This document shows, one piece after another, positions 26,252-35,156 of a DNA stretch of 44,106 bases. The position numbers and the translations under genes were made by a program. The notes beneath the pieces were generated by a model, which made no database searches, had not been told where the DNA came from, and saw nothing but the letters and a program-made list of their open reading frames with translations. This stretch comes from Enterobacteriaceae bacterium UBA2655 (GTDB taxonomy: Bacteria; Pseudomonadota; Gammaproteobacteria; Enterobacterales; Enterobacteriaceae), in assembly GCA_002359495.1 (NCBI GenBank), contig DENB01000059.1, positions 1 through 44,106 on the forward strand. The letters are read 5' to 3'. Numbering within the stretch: the first letter of the stretch is position 1; each line of letters starts with the position of its first letter.

Positions 26252-27124
26252 ATGCTGACCAACTCATCCATTCGTCTCAATAAATACATCAGCGAGAGCG
26301 GCATCTGTTCTCGTCGCGATGCCGATCGCTACATCGAACAAGGAAATGTTTTTATTAACGGCAAGCGAGCGGCCGTTGGCGCTCAGGTATTTGCTGGCGA
26401 CGTGGTGAAAGTTAATGGACAGCTGATCGAACCGCGTGATGAAGAAGATTTGGTATTGATCGCGCTGAATAAACCGGTGGGCATCATTACCACCATGGAA
26501 GAGGGCGAGCGGGATAACATCAGTGATTTCGTTAACCACAGCAAACGCGTTTTCCCTATCGGGCGTCTGGATAAGGATTCACAGGGGCTGATTTTTCTGA
26601 CCAATCACGGCGACCTGGTTAATAAAATTCTGCGTGCCGGCAACAACCACGAAAAAGAGTATGTGGTAACCGTTGATAAACCCGTAACCGACGAGTTTAT
26701 TCACGGCATGGCCGCCGGCGTGCCGATGCTGGGAACGGTCACTAAAAAATGTAAGGTGAAGAAAGAAGCGCCCTATGTGTTTCGGATCACGCTGGTGCAG
26801 GGGCTGAACCGTCAGATCCGCCGTATGTGTAAGCATTTTGGCTATGAAGTCACCAAACTGGAACGCACACGCATTATGAACGTCAATCTGAAAGGTTTGC
26901 CGCTGGGCGAATGGCGTGACTTAACCGACGATGAATTGATCGAGCTTTTTAAACTACTGGAAAACTCATCGTCCGAAGAAAAACCAAAGAAAAAAACGCA
27001 GGCTAAACCTGCTGCGGTAAAAAAGCCCGCAATAAACAGGCCGAAAGTGGCAGAAAAATTAGAAGGCAATCCGGCGTCGCGCAAGCGCTTTACCCAGCCG
27101 GGGCGTAAGAAAAAAGGGCGCTGA
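26252..27124 (+). CDS. rluF: 23S rRNA pseudouridine synthase RluF
   Basis: The 290-residue protein matches E. coli RluF over its length. It has an S4 RNA-binding domain (about residues 7-50: [20 protein letters not shown]) and an RsuA-family catalytic domain with Asp in [18 protein letters not shown]. The C-terminal tail is rich in Lys, Ala and Pro and ends GRKKKGR. RluF makes pseudouridine at 23S position 2604, and at 2605 less often. This is normally a chromosomal gene, so it is here a plasmid copy or a sign of chromosomal exchange. GGAGG precedes the ATG. Confidence 0.93.
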   Translation: MLTNSSIRLNKYISESGICSRRDADRYIEQGNVFINGKRAAVGAQVFAGDVVKVNGQLIEPRDEEDLVLIALNKPVGIITTMEEGERDNISDFVNHSKRVFPIGRLDKDSQGLIFLTNHGDLVNKILRAGNNHEKEYVVTVDKPVTDEFIHGMAAGVPMLGTVTKKCKVKKEAPYVFRITLVQGLNRQIRRMCKHFGYEVTKLERTRIMNVNLKGLPLGEWRDLTDDELIELFKLLENSSSEEKPKKKTQAKPAAVKKPAINRPKVAEKLEGNPASRKRFTQPGRKKKGR

Positions 27125-27304
27125 ACGCGCTTCTTTTTACTCGCTCCAAAACACGCCTGACATCCGTTTTGTTTCTTCCGCAAAAAATGGCCGGAATAGG
27201 TTATTTCGGCTTCTTAACAGATTGAGTGCCGCCCTTTTGGTCGCCTGACGCCTTTTTTGAATGAAAGGCGGCTCTGGATCATGTTCCATTTGTACTTAAT
27301 TTAA

Positions 27305-27604
27305 TTAATGAGCTGACAGCGCCTTGATAACATTGACCGGATCGCGCTCTATTGCGCGTAGCAATGCCTGAGCCGGGCCGGTAGGCGTGCGGCGACCCTG
27401 TTCCCAGCCTTTCAGCGTACCCACACTGACAGAGATTAGCTGGGCAAAACCAGACTGCGACAGCCCGGTTTTATCGCGTAGTTGTTTAATCTGCGATGGT
27501 GCGATTTCGGTTACGCGGGAAGGCGCTTGCGAGCCTTCGATGATCTCATTCATTTGCCCCATACTGGTAGTGAGGCGTTCAAAAAGTTTTTTATCCATTA
27601 CCAT
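27305..27604 (-). CDS. NadS/HigA2-type HTH antitoxin
   Basis: The 99-residue protein has a C-terminal XRE helix-turn-helix (QLRDKTGLSQSGFAQLISVS, then VGTLKGWEQGRRTPTGPA), the plan of NadS-like and HigA2-like antitoxins that follow a RelE-fold toxin gene. It should neutralise the toxin encoded just upstream and bind the palindrome in front of the operon. The two genes overlap by 7 bases if the ATG at 27604 is used; the ATG at 27598, in TAATG with the toxin stop, is equally possible. Confidence 0.85.
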   Translation of the reverse strand: MVMDKKLFERLTTSMGQMNEIIEGSQAPSRVTEIAPSQIKQLRDKTGLSQSGFAQLISVSVGTLKGWEQGRRTPTGPAQALLRAIERDPVNVIKALSAH

Positions 27605-27915
27605 TTCTCATTCAGGCTGCGAAGAACTTTCTTCTCGTGTGGCGTCAGGTTGTCTTTGATGCCTTTGGTGTATATCAAAATCAGTCTGATCTGGTCGGCG
27701 GCATTAACGTGATAATAAATCACCCTGACACCCCCACGCTTCACTTTCCCTTTCCCCGGCAGCGCCCACCTAATCTTGCGGAGTCTGCCGGTTTGTTTAA
27801 TGACATCGCCTGCCGTTGGGTTATCAGCGAGGTGTTGCTGAAATTCGCTGTACTCATCATCGGTAAGCAACTCCTTAACATCTTCCGTAAAAACTGGAGT
27901 TTTAATAAATATCAT
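27598..27915 (-). CDS. RelE/HigB2-type toxin
   Basis: The 105-residue protein fits the HigB2 branch of the RelE/ParE superfamily: YSEFQQHLADNPTAGDVIKQ, GRLRKIRWALPGKGK, GGVRVIYYHV and the Lys-rich end. Such toxins cleave mRNA at the ribosome. The toxin-first gene order is typical of the higBA class. On a plasmid it would act as a stabilising addiction module beside the partition systems. The start codon is the ATG at 27915, with only a weak ribosome site. Confidence 0.85.
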   Translation of the reverse strand: MIFIKTPVFTEDVKELLTDDEYSEFQQHLADNPTAGDVIKQTGRLRKIRWALPGKGKVKRGGVRVIYYHVNAADQIRLILIYTKGIKDNLTPHEKKVLRSLNEKW

Positions 27916-27924
27916 AACTGTGCG

Positions 27925-27974
27925 TCACTGACTTATCAGTGAAGCTACCTTACATGCCTGTATCTATACGTCAA
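27925..27974 (-). promoter_or_regulatory. Promoter and palindromic operator of the toxin-antitoxin operon
   Basis: TCACTGA and TCAGTGA form a perfect palindrome around CTTA (27925-27942), ten bases before the toxin ATG. On the minus strand a -35 TTGACG (27974-27969) and a -10-like TAAGGT (27952-27947), 16 bases apart, lie just upstream. The palindrome would cover the transcription start, as expected for autorepression by the antitoxin complex. Confidence 0.6.
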
Positions 27975-28209
27975 TGACGCATCCCGAATTTTCTTCTTTG
28001 CCGCAAACACGATGATCTTCCTGACAAACAAGGTAAAAACAGCTCAACGTCCACAGCCGGTTTGCGCTGACGTTTATATCTAATACTGCGAACAGCTCAG
28101 GCACGTTTCTAACCCTTTGTCGCTGAATCCACTACGCTTATTTTTTTCCAGGGATGAGAACAGCATCCTGATCCGCATCACACACCTGTAACGCAAGTGA
28201 GGTTCATGC

Positions 28210-29010
28210 ATGTCTATATCGTTGAATAAACAGGTGGCGCTGGTCACCGGAGCCAGTTCAGGGCTGGGTTACGCCTGCGCTGAAGCGTTGGCTGAGGCTG
28301 GTGGCAGCGTCGTTATCAATTACCATAGCCATGCAGAGCCGGCAGAAGAGCTGGCGTCGAAAATCAAGGCGCGAGGCGGCCAGGCGATTGCGGTCGCAGC
28401 CGATGTATCGCAGGAGTCCGATGTTGAGCGCTTAGTCGAGCAGACCGTAGCAGCCTTCGGTGCGCTGGACATTCTGGTCGCCAATTCCGGATTGCAAAAA
28501 GACGCGCCGGTGGGCGAAATGTCGCTGGCGGACTGGAACAAGGTGATTGAAGTCAATCTTACCGGGCAATTTCTCTGCGCCCGCGCCGCGCTGCGCCAGT
28601 TCCGCCGCCAGGGGCCGCGCCCGTCGTTGAGCCGCGCCGCAGGAAAAATCATCCATATGAGTTCGGTGCATCAAATTATTCCCTGGGCCGGTCATATCAA
28701 CTATGCCGCCTCCAAAGGCGGGATAGAGATGCTGATGCAGACGCTTGCGCAGGAAGTCGGCGAGGAGCGTATTCGCGTCAACGCCGTGGCGCCCGGCGCT
28801 ATCGCTACCGCCATCAATGCAGAAAATGTAAAAGGCGAAGCGGGGAAGAAATTGCTGGAACTGATCCCTTATGGCCGCATCGGCGACCCGGAAGACGTCG
28901 CCAACGCTGTCGTCTGGCTGGCGAGCGACCTTTCTGACTACGTACACGGCACCACACTGTTCATTGACGGCGGAATGAGCCTCTATCCGGGCTTCCGCCA
29001 TAACGGCTAA
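28210..29010 (+). CDS. Glucose 1-dehydrogenase-type SDR
   Basis: The 266-residue classical SDR has cofactor loop TGASSGLG, NSG in place of NAG, catalytic Ser in HMSSVHQ, the YAASK Tyr-Lys pair, and a C-terminus IDGGMSLYPGF that closely resembles the DGGMTLYPSF end of Bacillus-type glucose 1-dehydrogenases. It probably oxidises glucose or a related sugar in the cytosol with NAD(P)+. GAGG precedes the ATG. The upstream 200 bases contain a stretch near 28128-28141 that could be a promoter, but I cannot assign it firmly. Confidence 0.82.
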   Translation: MSISLNKQVALVTGASSGLGYACAEALAEAGGSVVINYHSHAEPAEELASKIKARGGQAIAVAADVSQESDVERLVEQTVAAFGALDILVANSGLQKDAPVGEMSLADWNKVIEVNLTGQFLCARAALRQFRRQGPRPSLSRAAGKIIHMSSVHQIIPWAGHINYAASKGGIEMLMQTLAQEVGEERIRVNAVAPGAIATAINAENVKGEAGKKLLELIPYGRIGDPEDVANAVVWLASDLSDYVHGTTLFIDGGMSLYPGFRHNG

Positions 29011-29233
29011 TCCGTCCGGGGGCTGCGCAGAGGACTGGCGCAGCCTTTTATCCTGCCTGAAAATTTCCCGCTTACGTCTTTGCTGACCGAAAAGACAATG
29101 CCGTTACGATTCGCGGCTATCCCCCTGCGGCGGACCGCCTGTTAACTCAGTAAGGGGTAAAATTGCCCTCGGCTTACAGATACAAGCAGCACCGTTCCCA
29201 CCGCGACCACCAATCGCCAGCGGAACAGTAGAT

Positions 29234-29263
29234 AAACCCAGCTCACCAGATTGGGTTTTTTTT
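29234..29263 (+). terminator. Intrinsic terminator
   Basis: AAACCCA and TGGGTTT pair around an 11-nt loop and run into eight Ts. It lies about 225 bases past the SDR gene with no convincing gene between, so it may be the remains of a lost transcription unit or the end of the SDR transcript. Confidence 0.7.
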
Positions 29264-29320
29264 CGCCTGAAACTTATTGATTCGACGTTATTCAGATCGT
29301 GCCGATGTAATCGTAAAATC

Positions 29321-29509
29321 ATGGGGGAGATAAAAATCGTTGCATCACCGCTCCTGCTTTTGGCTGGCTCTGTACCAGCTACCTTGCCTGCTACGCACTT
29401 AACATCATGCTGTAACCCGGTACCCGTAGTTAAGGTGAAGTGTGAACAAAAAAGTGTAAAACAGAGAGCGTGTGTTCCTGCGATATTGAATAGCGAACCG
29501 GTAGTGTAG
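29321..29509 (+). CDS. Small hypothetical protein, possibly secreted
   Basis: A 62-codon ORF begins with a hydrophobic segment (IVASPLLLLAGSVPATLPA) that could be a signal peptide, and contains four cysteines. It has no good ribosome site before its ATG and no recognised family. It may be chance coding in a gene-poor stretch (29011-29620). Confidence 0.25.
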   Translation: MGEIKIVASPLLLLAGSVPATLPATHLTSCCNPVPVVKVKCEQKSVKQRACVPAILNSEPVV

Positions 29510-29584
29510 GAAGGCCGTGCTCTTGTAAGTCAGGGGATAAGGAAACAGGAAAAACATGCCGGGTCAACATAACCCGCCCTAGAA

Positions 29585-29609
29585 CGGGGAACGCCGCTGG
29601 CATTCCCCG
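29585..29609. terminator. Hairpin at the end of the alpha/beta hydrolase gene
   Basis: CGGGGAA and TTCCCCG pair perfectly with an 11-nt loop, 12 bases past the hydrolase stop. On the minus strand it is followed by TTCTAG, on the plus strand by CTTTT, so it could stop transcription weakly from either side. Confidence 0.55.
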
Positions 29610-29620
29610 CTTTTGGTCGC

Positions 29621-30442
29621 TTAGCGCGCCTGCAGGAAAGCCAGCAGGTCATTGTTAAGCTGATCCTGATGCGTCACGGCAAAACCGTGCGGCGCATTGT
29701 CATACACTTTCAGTTCTGCGCCGTGGATCATTTCAGCGGCCAGTTTGCCGGTGGTTTCAAACGGCACGACCTGGTCATTACTGCCGTGGATCACCAGCGT
29801 AGGCACGTCGATTTTGGCCATGTCGGGACGGAAATCGGTTTCCGAGAAGGCGGTCACGCAGTTAACGGTGCCTTTGAGCGAGGCGAGCAGCGCAATGTTC
29901 AGCGTCTGCGTCAGAACGCCTTCTGACACGGTTTGTCCGGCGTTGGTGCCGTAAAACGGCGTGGCGAAATCGCTGATAAACTGCGCGCGATCTTTGAGCA
30001 ATCCGTCACGGATGCCGGCGAAAACGCTTAAATCCACGCCCTGCGGATAATCAGCGGTTTTACCGAAAATCGGCGTGACCGCGCCCAGCAGCACCAGTCC
30101 GTCCACGCGATCGCTGCCGTAACGGCTGATGTAGCGCGTCACGTCGCCGCCGCCCATCGAGAAGCCGACCAACGTTACGTCCTGCAGATCCAGGCTGGTG
30201 ATCAGGTCATTAATATCGGAAGCGAAGGTATCGTAATCGTAGCCGGTCCACGGCTGATCGGAACGGCCAAAGCCGCGGCGGTCAAACGCGATGACGCGAT
30301 AGCCGTTTTCCGCCAGGAAATTAAGCTGGCTGTCCCACATATCCGCATCCAGCGGCCAGCCGTGGCTGAACAGCACCGGTTTGCCTGTACCCCAGTCTTT
30401 ATAATAAATCTGCGTGCCATCCTGAGTCTTGAACGTGCTCAT
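29621..30442 (-). CDS. Alpha/beta hydrolase (non-haem chloroperoxidase/perhydrolase type)
   Basis: The 273-residue enzyme has the oxyanion region FSHGWPLDADMWD, nucleophile elbow GFSMGGG, catalytic Asp in HGSNDQVVP and His in APHGFAVTH, as in cofactor-free haloperoxidases and arylesterases. It is cytosolic with no signal peptide. The true substrate is unknown; many members hydrolyse small esters. It is the last gene of a three-gene operon after the amidohydrolase and MFS genes, 45 bases behind the exporter, with GAGG upstream. Confidence 0.88.
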   Translation of the reverse strand: MSTFKTQDGTQIYYKDWGTGKPVLFSHGWPLDADMWDSQLNFLAENGYRVIAFDRRGFGRSDQPWTGYDYDTFASDINDLITSLDLQDVTLVGFSMGGGDVTRYISRYGSDRVDGLVLLGAVTPIFGKTADYPQGVDLSVFAGIRDGLLKDRAQFISDFATPFYGTNAGQTVSEGVLTQTLNIALLASLKGTVNCVTAFSETDFRPDMAKIDVPTLVIHGSNDQVVPFETTGKLAAEMIHGAELKVYDNAPHGFAVTHQDQLNNDLLAFLQAR

Positions 30443-30487
30443 AGAGAAATCCTCATGTTTGTTTTTAGTGACGTTAATGATTGATGA

Positions 30488-32122
30488 CTACTGTTTTCCG
30501 GGTGCGACAAGATAACGAACTTCAGGTAGCTGGCTGCCCTTATGGAAAGCCTGAACCCTGCTCTGAATCAACAGGTCATTGACGGTGTGGCGTTCGTGTT
30601 CTCTCAGATGTTCTATCCATGAACCGACCACAAAGGTTTCTACAAAAATGCCGGGCTTGAGGACATCTTCGTAAACTGACCAGCTCAGCGCGCCGCCGCG
30701 TCGACGTACCCGGCGTATTTCCTGAACGCAGATCATGAAGTCATGCGCGTCGTTGGGATCGATAAGGTATTCATAAATCACCATTACCGGGCCGCGCTCA
30801 TGCGGGATATCGATCTCCAGCGCCGTCTCGTTCAGTTCGCTGATTTCCAGGTTCAGCTCGGGATCTTTATTCAGACGCCAGCGCAGCACGGTAGCGCTCG
30901 CCAGCACCATGCCCGCCGTCGCCGCACAGAGCGACGCCGCAATACCGAAATGTGCTGCCAGCTGGCCCCAGATGGCGCTGCCCAGGGTCATGGAGCCGAA
31001 AAAAACGGTCAGGTAGACCGCCAGCGCTCGCGCTTTAACCCATTTCGCCGCGCTGCGCTGCGCGCCCAGGTTGAGGGTGGAAAGCACTGCAATCCAGGCG
31101 AAGCCGGTGAAAAATTCAAAGGCGTTCAGCAGCCAGAAATGGCGGATGAAAGCCAGCGCGAGCAGGGTCGCGCCGAACAGCAGGCTTGCCAGCACCATCA
31201 GGCTGTCCGGGTTGAAGCCTTTGCGCAGGCGGGGCAACAGCAGGGCGCCGCAAATGGCGCCAAGGCCGATACAGGCCAGCATAATGCCGTAGCCGCCCGG
31301 CCCCAAGCCTAATTCGCGACGTGCAACTAAGGGTAGTAAAGCCCAGCCGGCGCTGCCAAACAGGAAAAACGCCATGGTGCGGATCAAAACATTGCGCAGC
31401 ACCGGGGCGGCATGCACATAGCGCAGGCCCGCGCGCACCGCAGGAAAAAAGTGCTCCGGCGGCAGGCGCTGGATGGTCGGTTCGGATTTCCAGCGCCAGA
31501 GCACCCACGCCACGCCCAGAACCGACAGCGCATTGAGCATAAACACCATCCACGGCCCGGATAGCGAAAGAATAAACCCGCCCAACGCCGGGCCGATGGC
31601 GCGGCTGATATTAATACCCAGCGAGTTGAGCGCAATCGCCGGACCCAGCTCACTTTTTTCCACTAAATCTGGCACGATGGCCTGAAAGGGCGGCGAACTC
31701 ATGGCCGCGCCGGCGCTCAGCAAAAACGCGGCGGTAAGCAGCACCAGCGGCGTCACCTGGCCGGTCAGCGACAGAACGGTCAGACCGGCGGCGGCCACGA
31801 ATACCCAAATCTGCGAAAACAACAGGTATTTGCGGCGGTCGACGATATCCGCCATTACGCCGGAGGGAAGGGCGAACAGAAACATCGGCAAACTGCTGGC
31901 GGCCTGCACTAGCGCAACGGAAAGCGGATCGGCGCTCAGCGTCAGCATACTCCAGTTCACCCCGACATCGTTCATCCATGAACCGATGTTGGAGACGACG
32001 GTGGCTATCCAGAGCATACGGAATACCGGCTGCCGCAAAGGCTGCCACGACGATGCGCCAGCCTTCGGGGCGGATGAGGAAGCCTGGTCGGTTACATCGT
32101 TAATCTCATTAACCTGCGTCAT
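30488..32122 (-). CDS. MFS_3 family exporter with C-terminal soluble domain
   Basis: The 544-residue protein has an MFS domain of about twelve helices (VSNIGSWMNDVGVNWSMLTL in helix 1, SGVMADIVDRRKYLL in the first loop), like EntS-type exporters of PF05977. A soluble C-terminal domain of about 130 residues follows (IDIPHERGPVMVIYEYLIDP, VYEDVLKPGIFVETF), resembling an antibiotic-monooxygenase-like ferredoxin fold. It probably exports a small molecule handled by the neighbouring hydrolases. I start at the ATG at 32122, with AGGA upstream; a TTG reading from 32179 overlaps the amidohydrolase stop. Confidence 0.85.
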   Translation of the reverse strand: MTQVNEINDVTDQASSSAPKAGASSWQPLRQPVFRMLWIATVVSNIGSWMNDVGVNWSMLTLSADPLSVALVQAASSLPMFLFALPSGVMADIVDRRKYLLFSQIWVFVAAAGLTVLSLTGQVTPLVLLTAAFLLSAGAAMSSPPFQAIVPDLVEKSELGPAIALNSLGINISRAIGPALGGFILSLSGPWMVFMLNALSVLGVAWVLWRWKSEPTIQRLPPEHFFPAVRAGLRYVHAAPVLRNVLIRTMAFFLFGSAGWALLPLVARRELGLGPGGYGIMLACIGLGAICGALLLPRLRKGFNPDSLMVLASLLFGATLLALAFIRHFWLLNAFEFFTGFAWIAVLSTLNLGAQRSAAKWVKARALAVYLTVFFGSMTLGSAIWGQLAAHFGIAASLCAATAGMVLASATVLRWRLNKDPELNLEISELNETALEIDIPHERGPVMVIYEYLIDPNDAHDFMICVQEIRRVRRRGGALSWSVYEDVLKPGIFVETFVVGSWIEHLREHERHTVNDLLIQSRVQAFHKGSQLPEVRYLVAPGKQ

Positions 32123-32175
32123 CTTTCGAGTCCTGTTTTCTGACCAGCCCCGGGCGCCTTCGGCCCGGGCCGGTT

Positions 32176-34053
32176 TCAAAATGCGAAGCAGCTACAGCCG
32201 AGCGCGCCCCAGAAGGCGTTATCGTCTGAAACAGGAACCGAAGAGCGACGCGCCGCATCGTGCTGGTGGCTGTGTACGCCGCACGGACCGCTGCAATGGT
32301 GTACGGCGGGCATCATGCCTGCCCGGACGTTGGTCTGCGGCGGCGCGCTGCGGAAATGACCCGGCACGTTAACCACCGGCGACCACTCCGGCAGCACAGG
32401 AATCGAAGGCGGCGCTTCGGCGCTGAAGGCGCCAGCGGCATAGACGATTTTGCCGCCGACCACGGTCAGCACCGATTCGATGCCTTTGATCTCCTCTTCC
32501 GGCACGCGGAAATAATCTTTGCTGAGAACCGCCAGGTCGGCCAGCTGGCCCGCCTTGATCTGTCCTTTTTTTCCCTGTTCGCTGGAGAACCAGGCGCTGC
32601 CTTGGGTCCAGAGCATCAGCGCGGTGTCCCGGTCGAGACGGGCGTTAACGTCATACATCTGCATACCGCCAAGGGTACGGCCGGAAACCAGCCAGTAAAG
32701 GGCGGTCCAGGGGTTATAGCTGGCGACGCGGGTCGCATCGGTGCCGAGTCCGACCGGAACGCCGGTTTCCAGCATTTTCGCTACCGGCGGGGTGTGACGG
32801 GTCGCTTCGATACCGTAGCGCTCGGCGAAATACTCGCCCTGAAAGGCCATACGGTGCTGAACCGCGATGCCGCCGCCCAGCGCCTTGATGCGGTCGATGT
32901 TCGCCTGCGTGACCGTTTCCGCATGGTCGAAGAACCAGTGCAGGCCGTTAAACGGAATCTCGCGATCCACTTTTTCAAATACGTCGAGCATGCGGCTGAT
33001 CGATTCGTTGTAGGTGGCGTGCAGGCGGAACGGCCAGCGGTGTTCGACCAGATGACGCACCACGCGCTCCAACTCATCTTCCATACCGGGAGCCAGATCG
33101 GGACGCGGTTCCAGGAAATCTTCGAAGTCGGCGGCGGAAAACACCAGCATTTCGCCCGCGCCGTTGTGGCGGAAGAAGTCGCTGCCCTGGCCCGGCGTCA
33201 GCATGTCGGTCCACTTTTCAAAATCTTCCAGCTCGTGGCCGGGGCGCTGAGTAAAGAGGTTATAGGCGATGCGGATGGTCATTTGCTCTTTCTGATGCAG
33301 TTCGGCGATCACTTCGTAATCTTCCGGGTAGTTCTGAAAGCCGCCGCCGGCATCGATGGCGCTGGTCAGGCCGAGACGGTTCAGCTCGCGCATAAACTGG
33401 CGCGTGGAATTGACCTGTTGCTCCAGCGGCAGCTTCGGCCCTTTGGCCAGCGTGGCGTAGAGGATCATCGCGTTCGGGCGCGCGATCAGCATGCCGGTCG
33501 GATTGCCGTTGCTGTCGCGCTGGATTTCGCCGCCCGGCGGGTTCGGCGTCTCTTTGGTGTAACCTACCACCTTCAGCGCGGCGCGGTTGAGCAGGGCGCG
33601 ATCGTAGAGGTGCAGGATAAAGACCGGCGTATCGGGCGCGGCTTCGTTGATCTCGTCCAGCGTCGGCATACGGCGTTCGGCGAACTGAAATTCGGTCCAA
33701 CCGCCGACCACGCGCACCCACTGCGGCGAAGGCGTGCGCAGCGCCTGCGCTTTCAGCATGCGCAGCGCGTCCGCCAGCGAAGGCACGCCTTCCCAGCGTA
33801 ACTCCAGGTTGTAGTTCAGGCCGCCGCGGATTAAGTGCAGGTGCGAGTCGTTCAGGCCCGGAATTGTGGTGTGGCCCTTCAGATCGACGACTTTCGTGCC
33901 TTCGCAGTGGTGCTGCATCACGTCGGCCTGGGTGCCGACCTCAAGCAATTTGCCGTCGCGGATAGCGGCTGCTTCGGCCACCGGATTCTCTCTGTCGATC
34001 GTGTGGAATTGACCGTTGATTAAAATCAGCTCTGCTTTACCGAGCGAGACCAT
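32176..34053 (-). CDS. YtcJ-type amidohydrolase (Amidohydro_3)
   Basis: The 625-residue metal-dependent hydrolase shows the HxH motif in GLNDSHLHLIRGG, further ligand-type histidines (FRLHATYNE, FFDHAETV) and the C-terminal Asp region GLGTDATRV. It belongs to the YtcJ-like branch acting on C-N bonds of unknown substrates. It leads the minus-strand operon, 53 bases before the MFS gene. The last 60 residues are odd: HHCSGPCGVHSHQHDAARR and a final FWGALGCSCFAF make a Cys/His-rich tail that could bind metal. A ribosome site AGGAGG precedes the ATG. Confidence 0.87.
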   Translation of the reverse strand: MVSLGKAELILINGQFHTIDRENPVAEAAAIRDGKLLEVGTQADVMQHHCEGTKVVDLKGHTTIPGLNDSHLHLIRGGLNYNLELRWEGVPSLADALRMLKAQALRTPSPQWVRVVGGWTEFQFAERRMPTLDEINEAAPDTPVFILHLYDRALLNRAALKVVGYTKETPNPPGGEIQRDSNGNPTGMLIARPNAMILYATLAKGPKLPLEQQVNSTRQFMRELNRLGLTSAIDAGGGFQNYPEDYEVIAELHQKEQMTIRIAYNLFTQRPGHELEDFEKWTDMLTPGQGSDFFRHNGAGEMLVFSAADFEDFLEPRPDLAPGMEDELERVVRHLVEHRWPFRLHATYNESISRMLDVFEKVDREIPFNGLHWFFDHAETVTQANIDRIKALGGGIAVQHRMAFQGEYFAERYGIEATRHTPPVAKMLETGVPVGLGTDATRVASYNPWTALYWLVSGRTLGGMQMYDVNARLDRDTALMLWTQGSAWFSSEQGKKGQIKAGQLADLAVLSKDYFRVPEEEIKGIESVLTVVGGKIVYAAGAFSAEAPPSIPVLPEWSPVVNVPGHFRSAPPQTNVRAGMMPAVHHCSGPCGVHSHQHDAARRSSVPVSDDNAFWGALGCSCFAF

Positions 34054-34171
34054 ACATCCTCCTGTCTGAGTCGTCCGGCAGGCGACATGCCGCCGGACAA
34101 TAGGGTGCAGTGCTCGTCGGAACAGTGCACGAAAGTTGACGGGATTATGGTCAGTTGTGGAACGGGGCGTC

Positions 34172-34197
34172 TAGTTATACGAACGTATAGTTATACG
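34172..34197. promoter_or_regulatory. Operator candidate between the divergent island arms
   Basis: TAGTTATACG occurs twice, at 34172-34181 and 34188-34197, 16 bases apart. Between them TATACG and CGTATA form a palindrome (34176-34189). It lies in the 339-base divergent region between the amidohydrolase and isochorismatase-type genes and could let one regulator, for example the LuxR-type protein at 41774, control both. Nothing else was recognised in 34198-34392. Confidence 0.5.
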
Positions 34198-34392
34198 CAT
34201 GGATAATAGCCGCGCCCGAAAAGTCATTTTACTATTCAGCCTGACAGATAAGTCCCGGCCGGTCTGGTCAGCGGCGGAAAACGGCGCGGCATTGAACCGC
34301 GTCAGCCTCGCCAGCAGCGTGCAGGTTTTCCGGTTTCTGTCGTTTTCCTTCCGCATCACCTGTTCGCGGAATCCTGTTACTTATCACCTCTA

Positions 34393-35094
34393 ATGGATAT
34401 GCTCATGACCAACTCTAAGCTTGAAGTGCTGACTCCCGATAACTGCCAGATGATTTTCATCGATCAACAGCCGCAGATGGCGTTTGGCGTACAGTCTATC
34501 GATCGCCAGGTGCTGAAAAATAACGTGGTCGGTCTGGCGAAAGCGGCCAAAGTGTTCAACATTCCGACCACCATCACCACGGTTGAAACCGAAAGCTTCT
34601 CCGGAAATACCTTCCCTGAACTGCTGGATGTATTCCCGGAGCATGACATTCTTGAGCGCACCTCGATGAACTCTTGGGACGATCAGAAAGTGCGCGACGC
34701 GCTGGCTAAAAACGGCAAAAAGAAAGTGGTGGTCTCTGGCCTGTGGACGGAAGTGTGCAACAACACCTTCTCGCTGTGCGCCATGCTGGAAGGCGACTAT
34801 GAAATCTACATGGTGGCGGACGCTTCAGGCGGCACCACGAAAGAAGCTCATGATTTCGCGATGCAGCGTATGATCCAGGCGGGCGTAATCCCGGTCACCT
34901 GGCAGCAGGTTCTGCTGGAGTGGCAGCGCGACTGGGCGCACAAAGAGACTTACAACGCCGTGATGGATATCGTGAAAGAGCACTCCGGCGCTTACGGTAT
35001 GGGCGTGGATTACGCTTACACCATGGTGCACAAAGCGCCTGCCCGCGCTAAAGGCGAACATCGCACCCTGGCGCCGGTTCCGGCCAACAAATAA
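34393..35094 (+). CDS. YcaC-type isochorismatase-fold hydrolase
   Basis: The 233-residue protein has the cysteine hydrolase fold of the isochorismatase/nicotinamidase superfamily: Asp in MIFIDQQPQM, and the nucleophile Cys in VVSGLWTEVCNNTF preceded by the usual cis-peptide region. It is closest to YcaC-like proteins, octameric enzymes of unknown substrate. Three in-frame ATGs (34393, 34399, 34405) lack a strong ribosome site, so the exact start is open. It heads the plus-strand arm of the island. Confidence 0.87.
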   Translation: MDMLMTNSKLEVLTPDNCQMIFIDQQPQMAFGVQSIDRQVLKNNVVGLAKAAKVFNIPTTITTVETESFSGNTFPELLDVFPEHDILERTSMNSWDDQKVRDALAKNGKKKVVVSGLWTEVCNNTFSLCAMLEGDYEIYMVADASGGTTKEAHDFAMQRMIQAGVIPVTWQQVLLEWQRDWAHKETYNAVMDIVKEHSGAYGMGVDYAYTMVHKAPARAKGEHRTLAPVPANK

Positions 35095-35104
35095 TCAAAA
35101 ACGG

Positions 35105-35124
35105 GCCGGCGCTGCGGTGCCGGC
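35105..35124. terminator. GC hairpin between isochorismatase-fold and XapX genes
   Basis: GCCGGC pairs with GCCGGC around an 8-nt loop, eleven bases past the stop. On the plus strand no T tract follows, so it may only weaken transcription or protect the upstream mRNA; the T run is on the minus-strand side. Confidence 0.35.
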
Positions 35125-35156
35125 TCGCTTCGTCACTCCCTGACAGGAGAACCGCC

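Noticed and set aside
27117..27135. Possible terminator at the end of rluF (GCGC stem, then CTTCTTTTT)
   Set aside because: The stem is only 3-4 bp and overlaps the stop codon, so it is not convincing.
32260..33801. A 513-codon open frame opposite the amidohydrolase gene
   Set aside because: Antisense shadow of a GC-rich gene; low-complexity, His/Arg-rich product with no family features.
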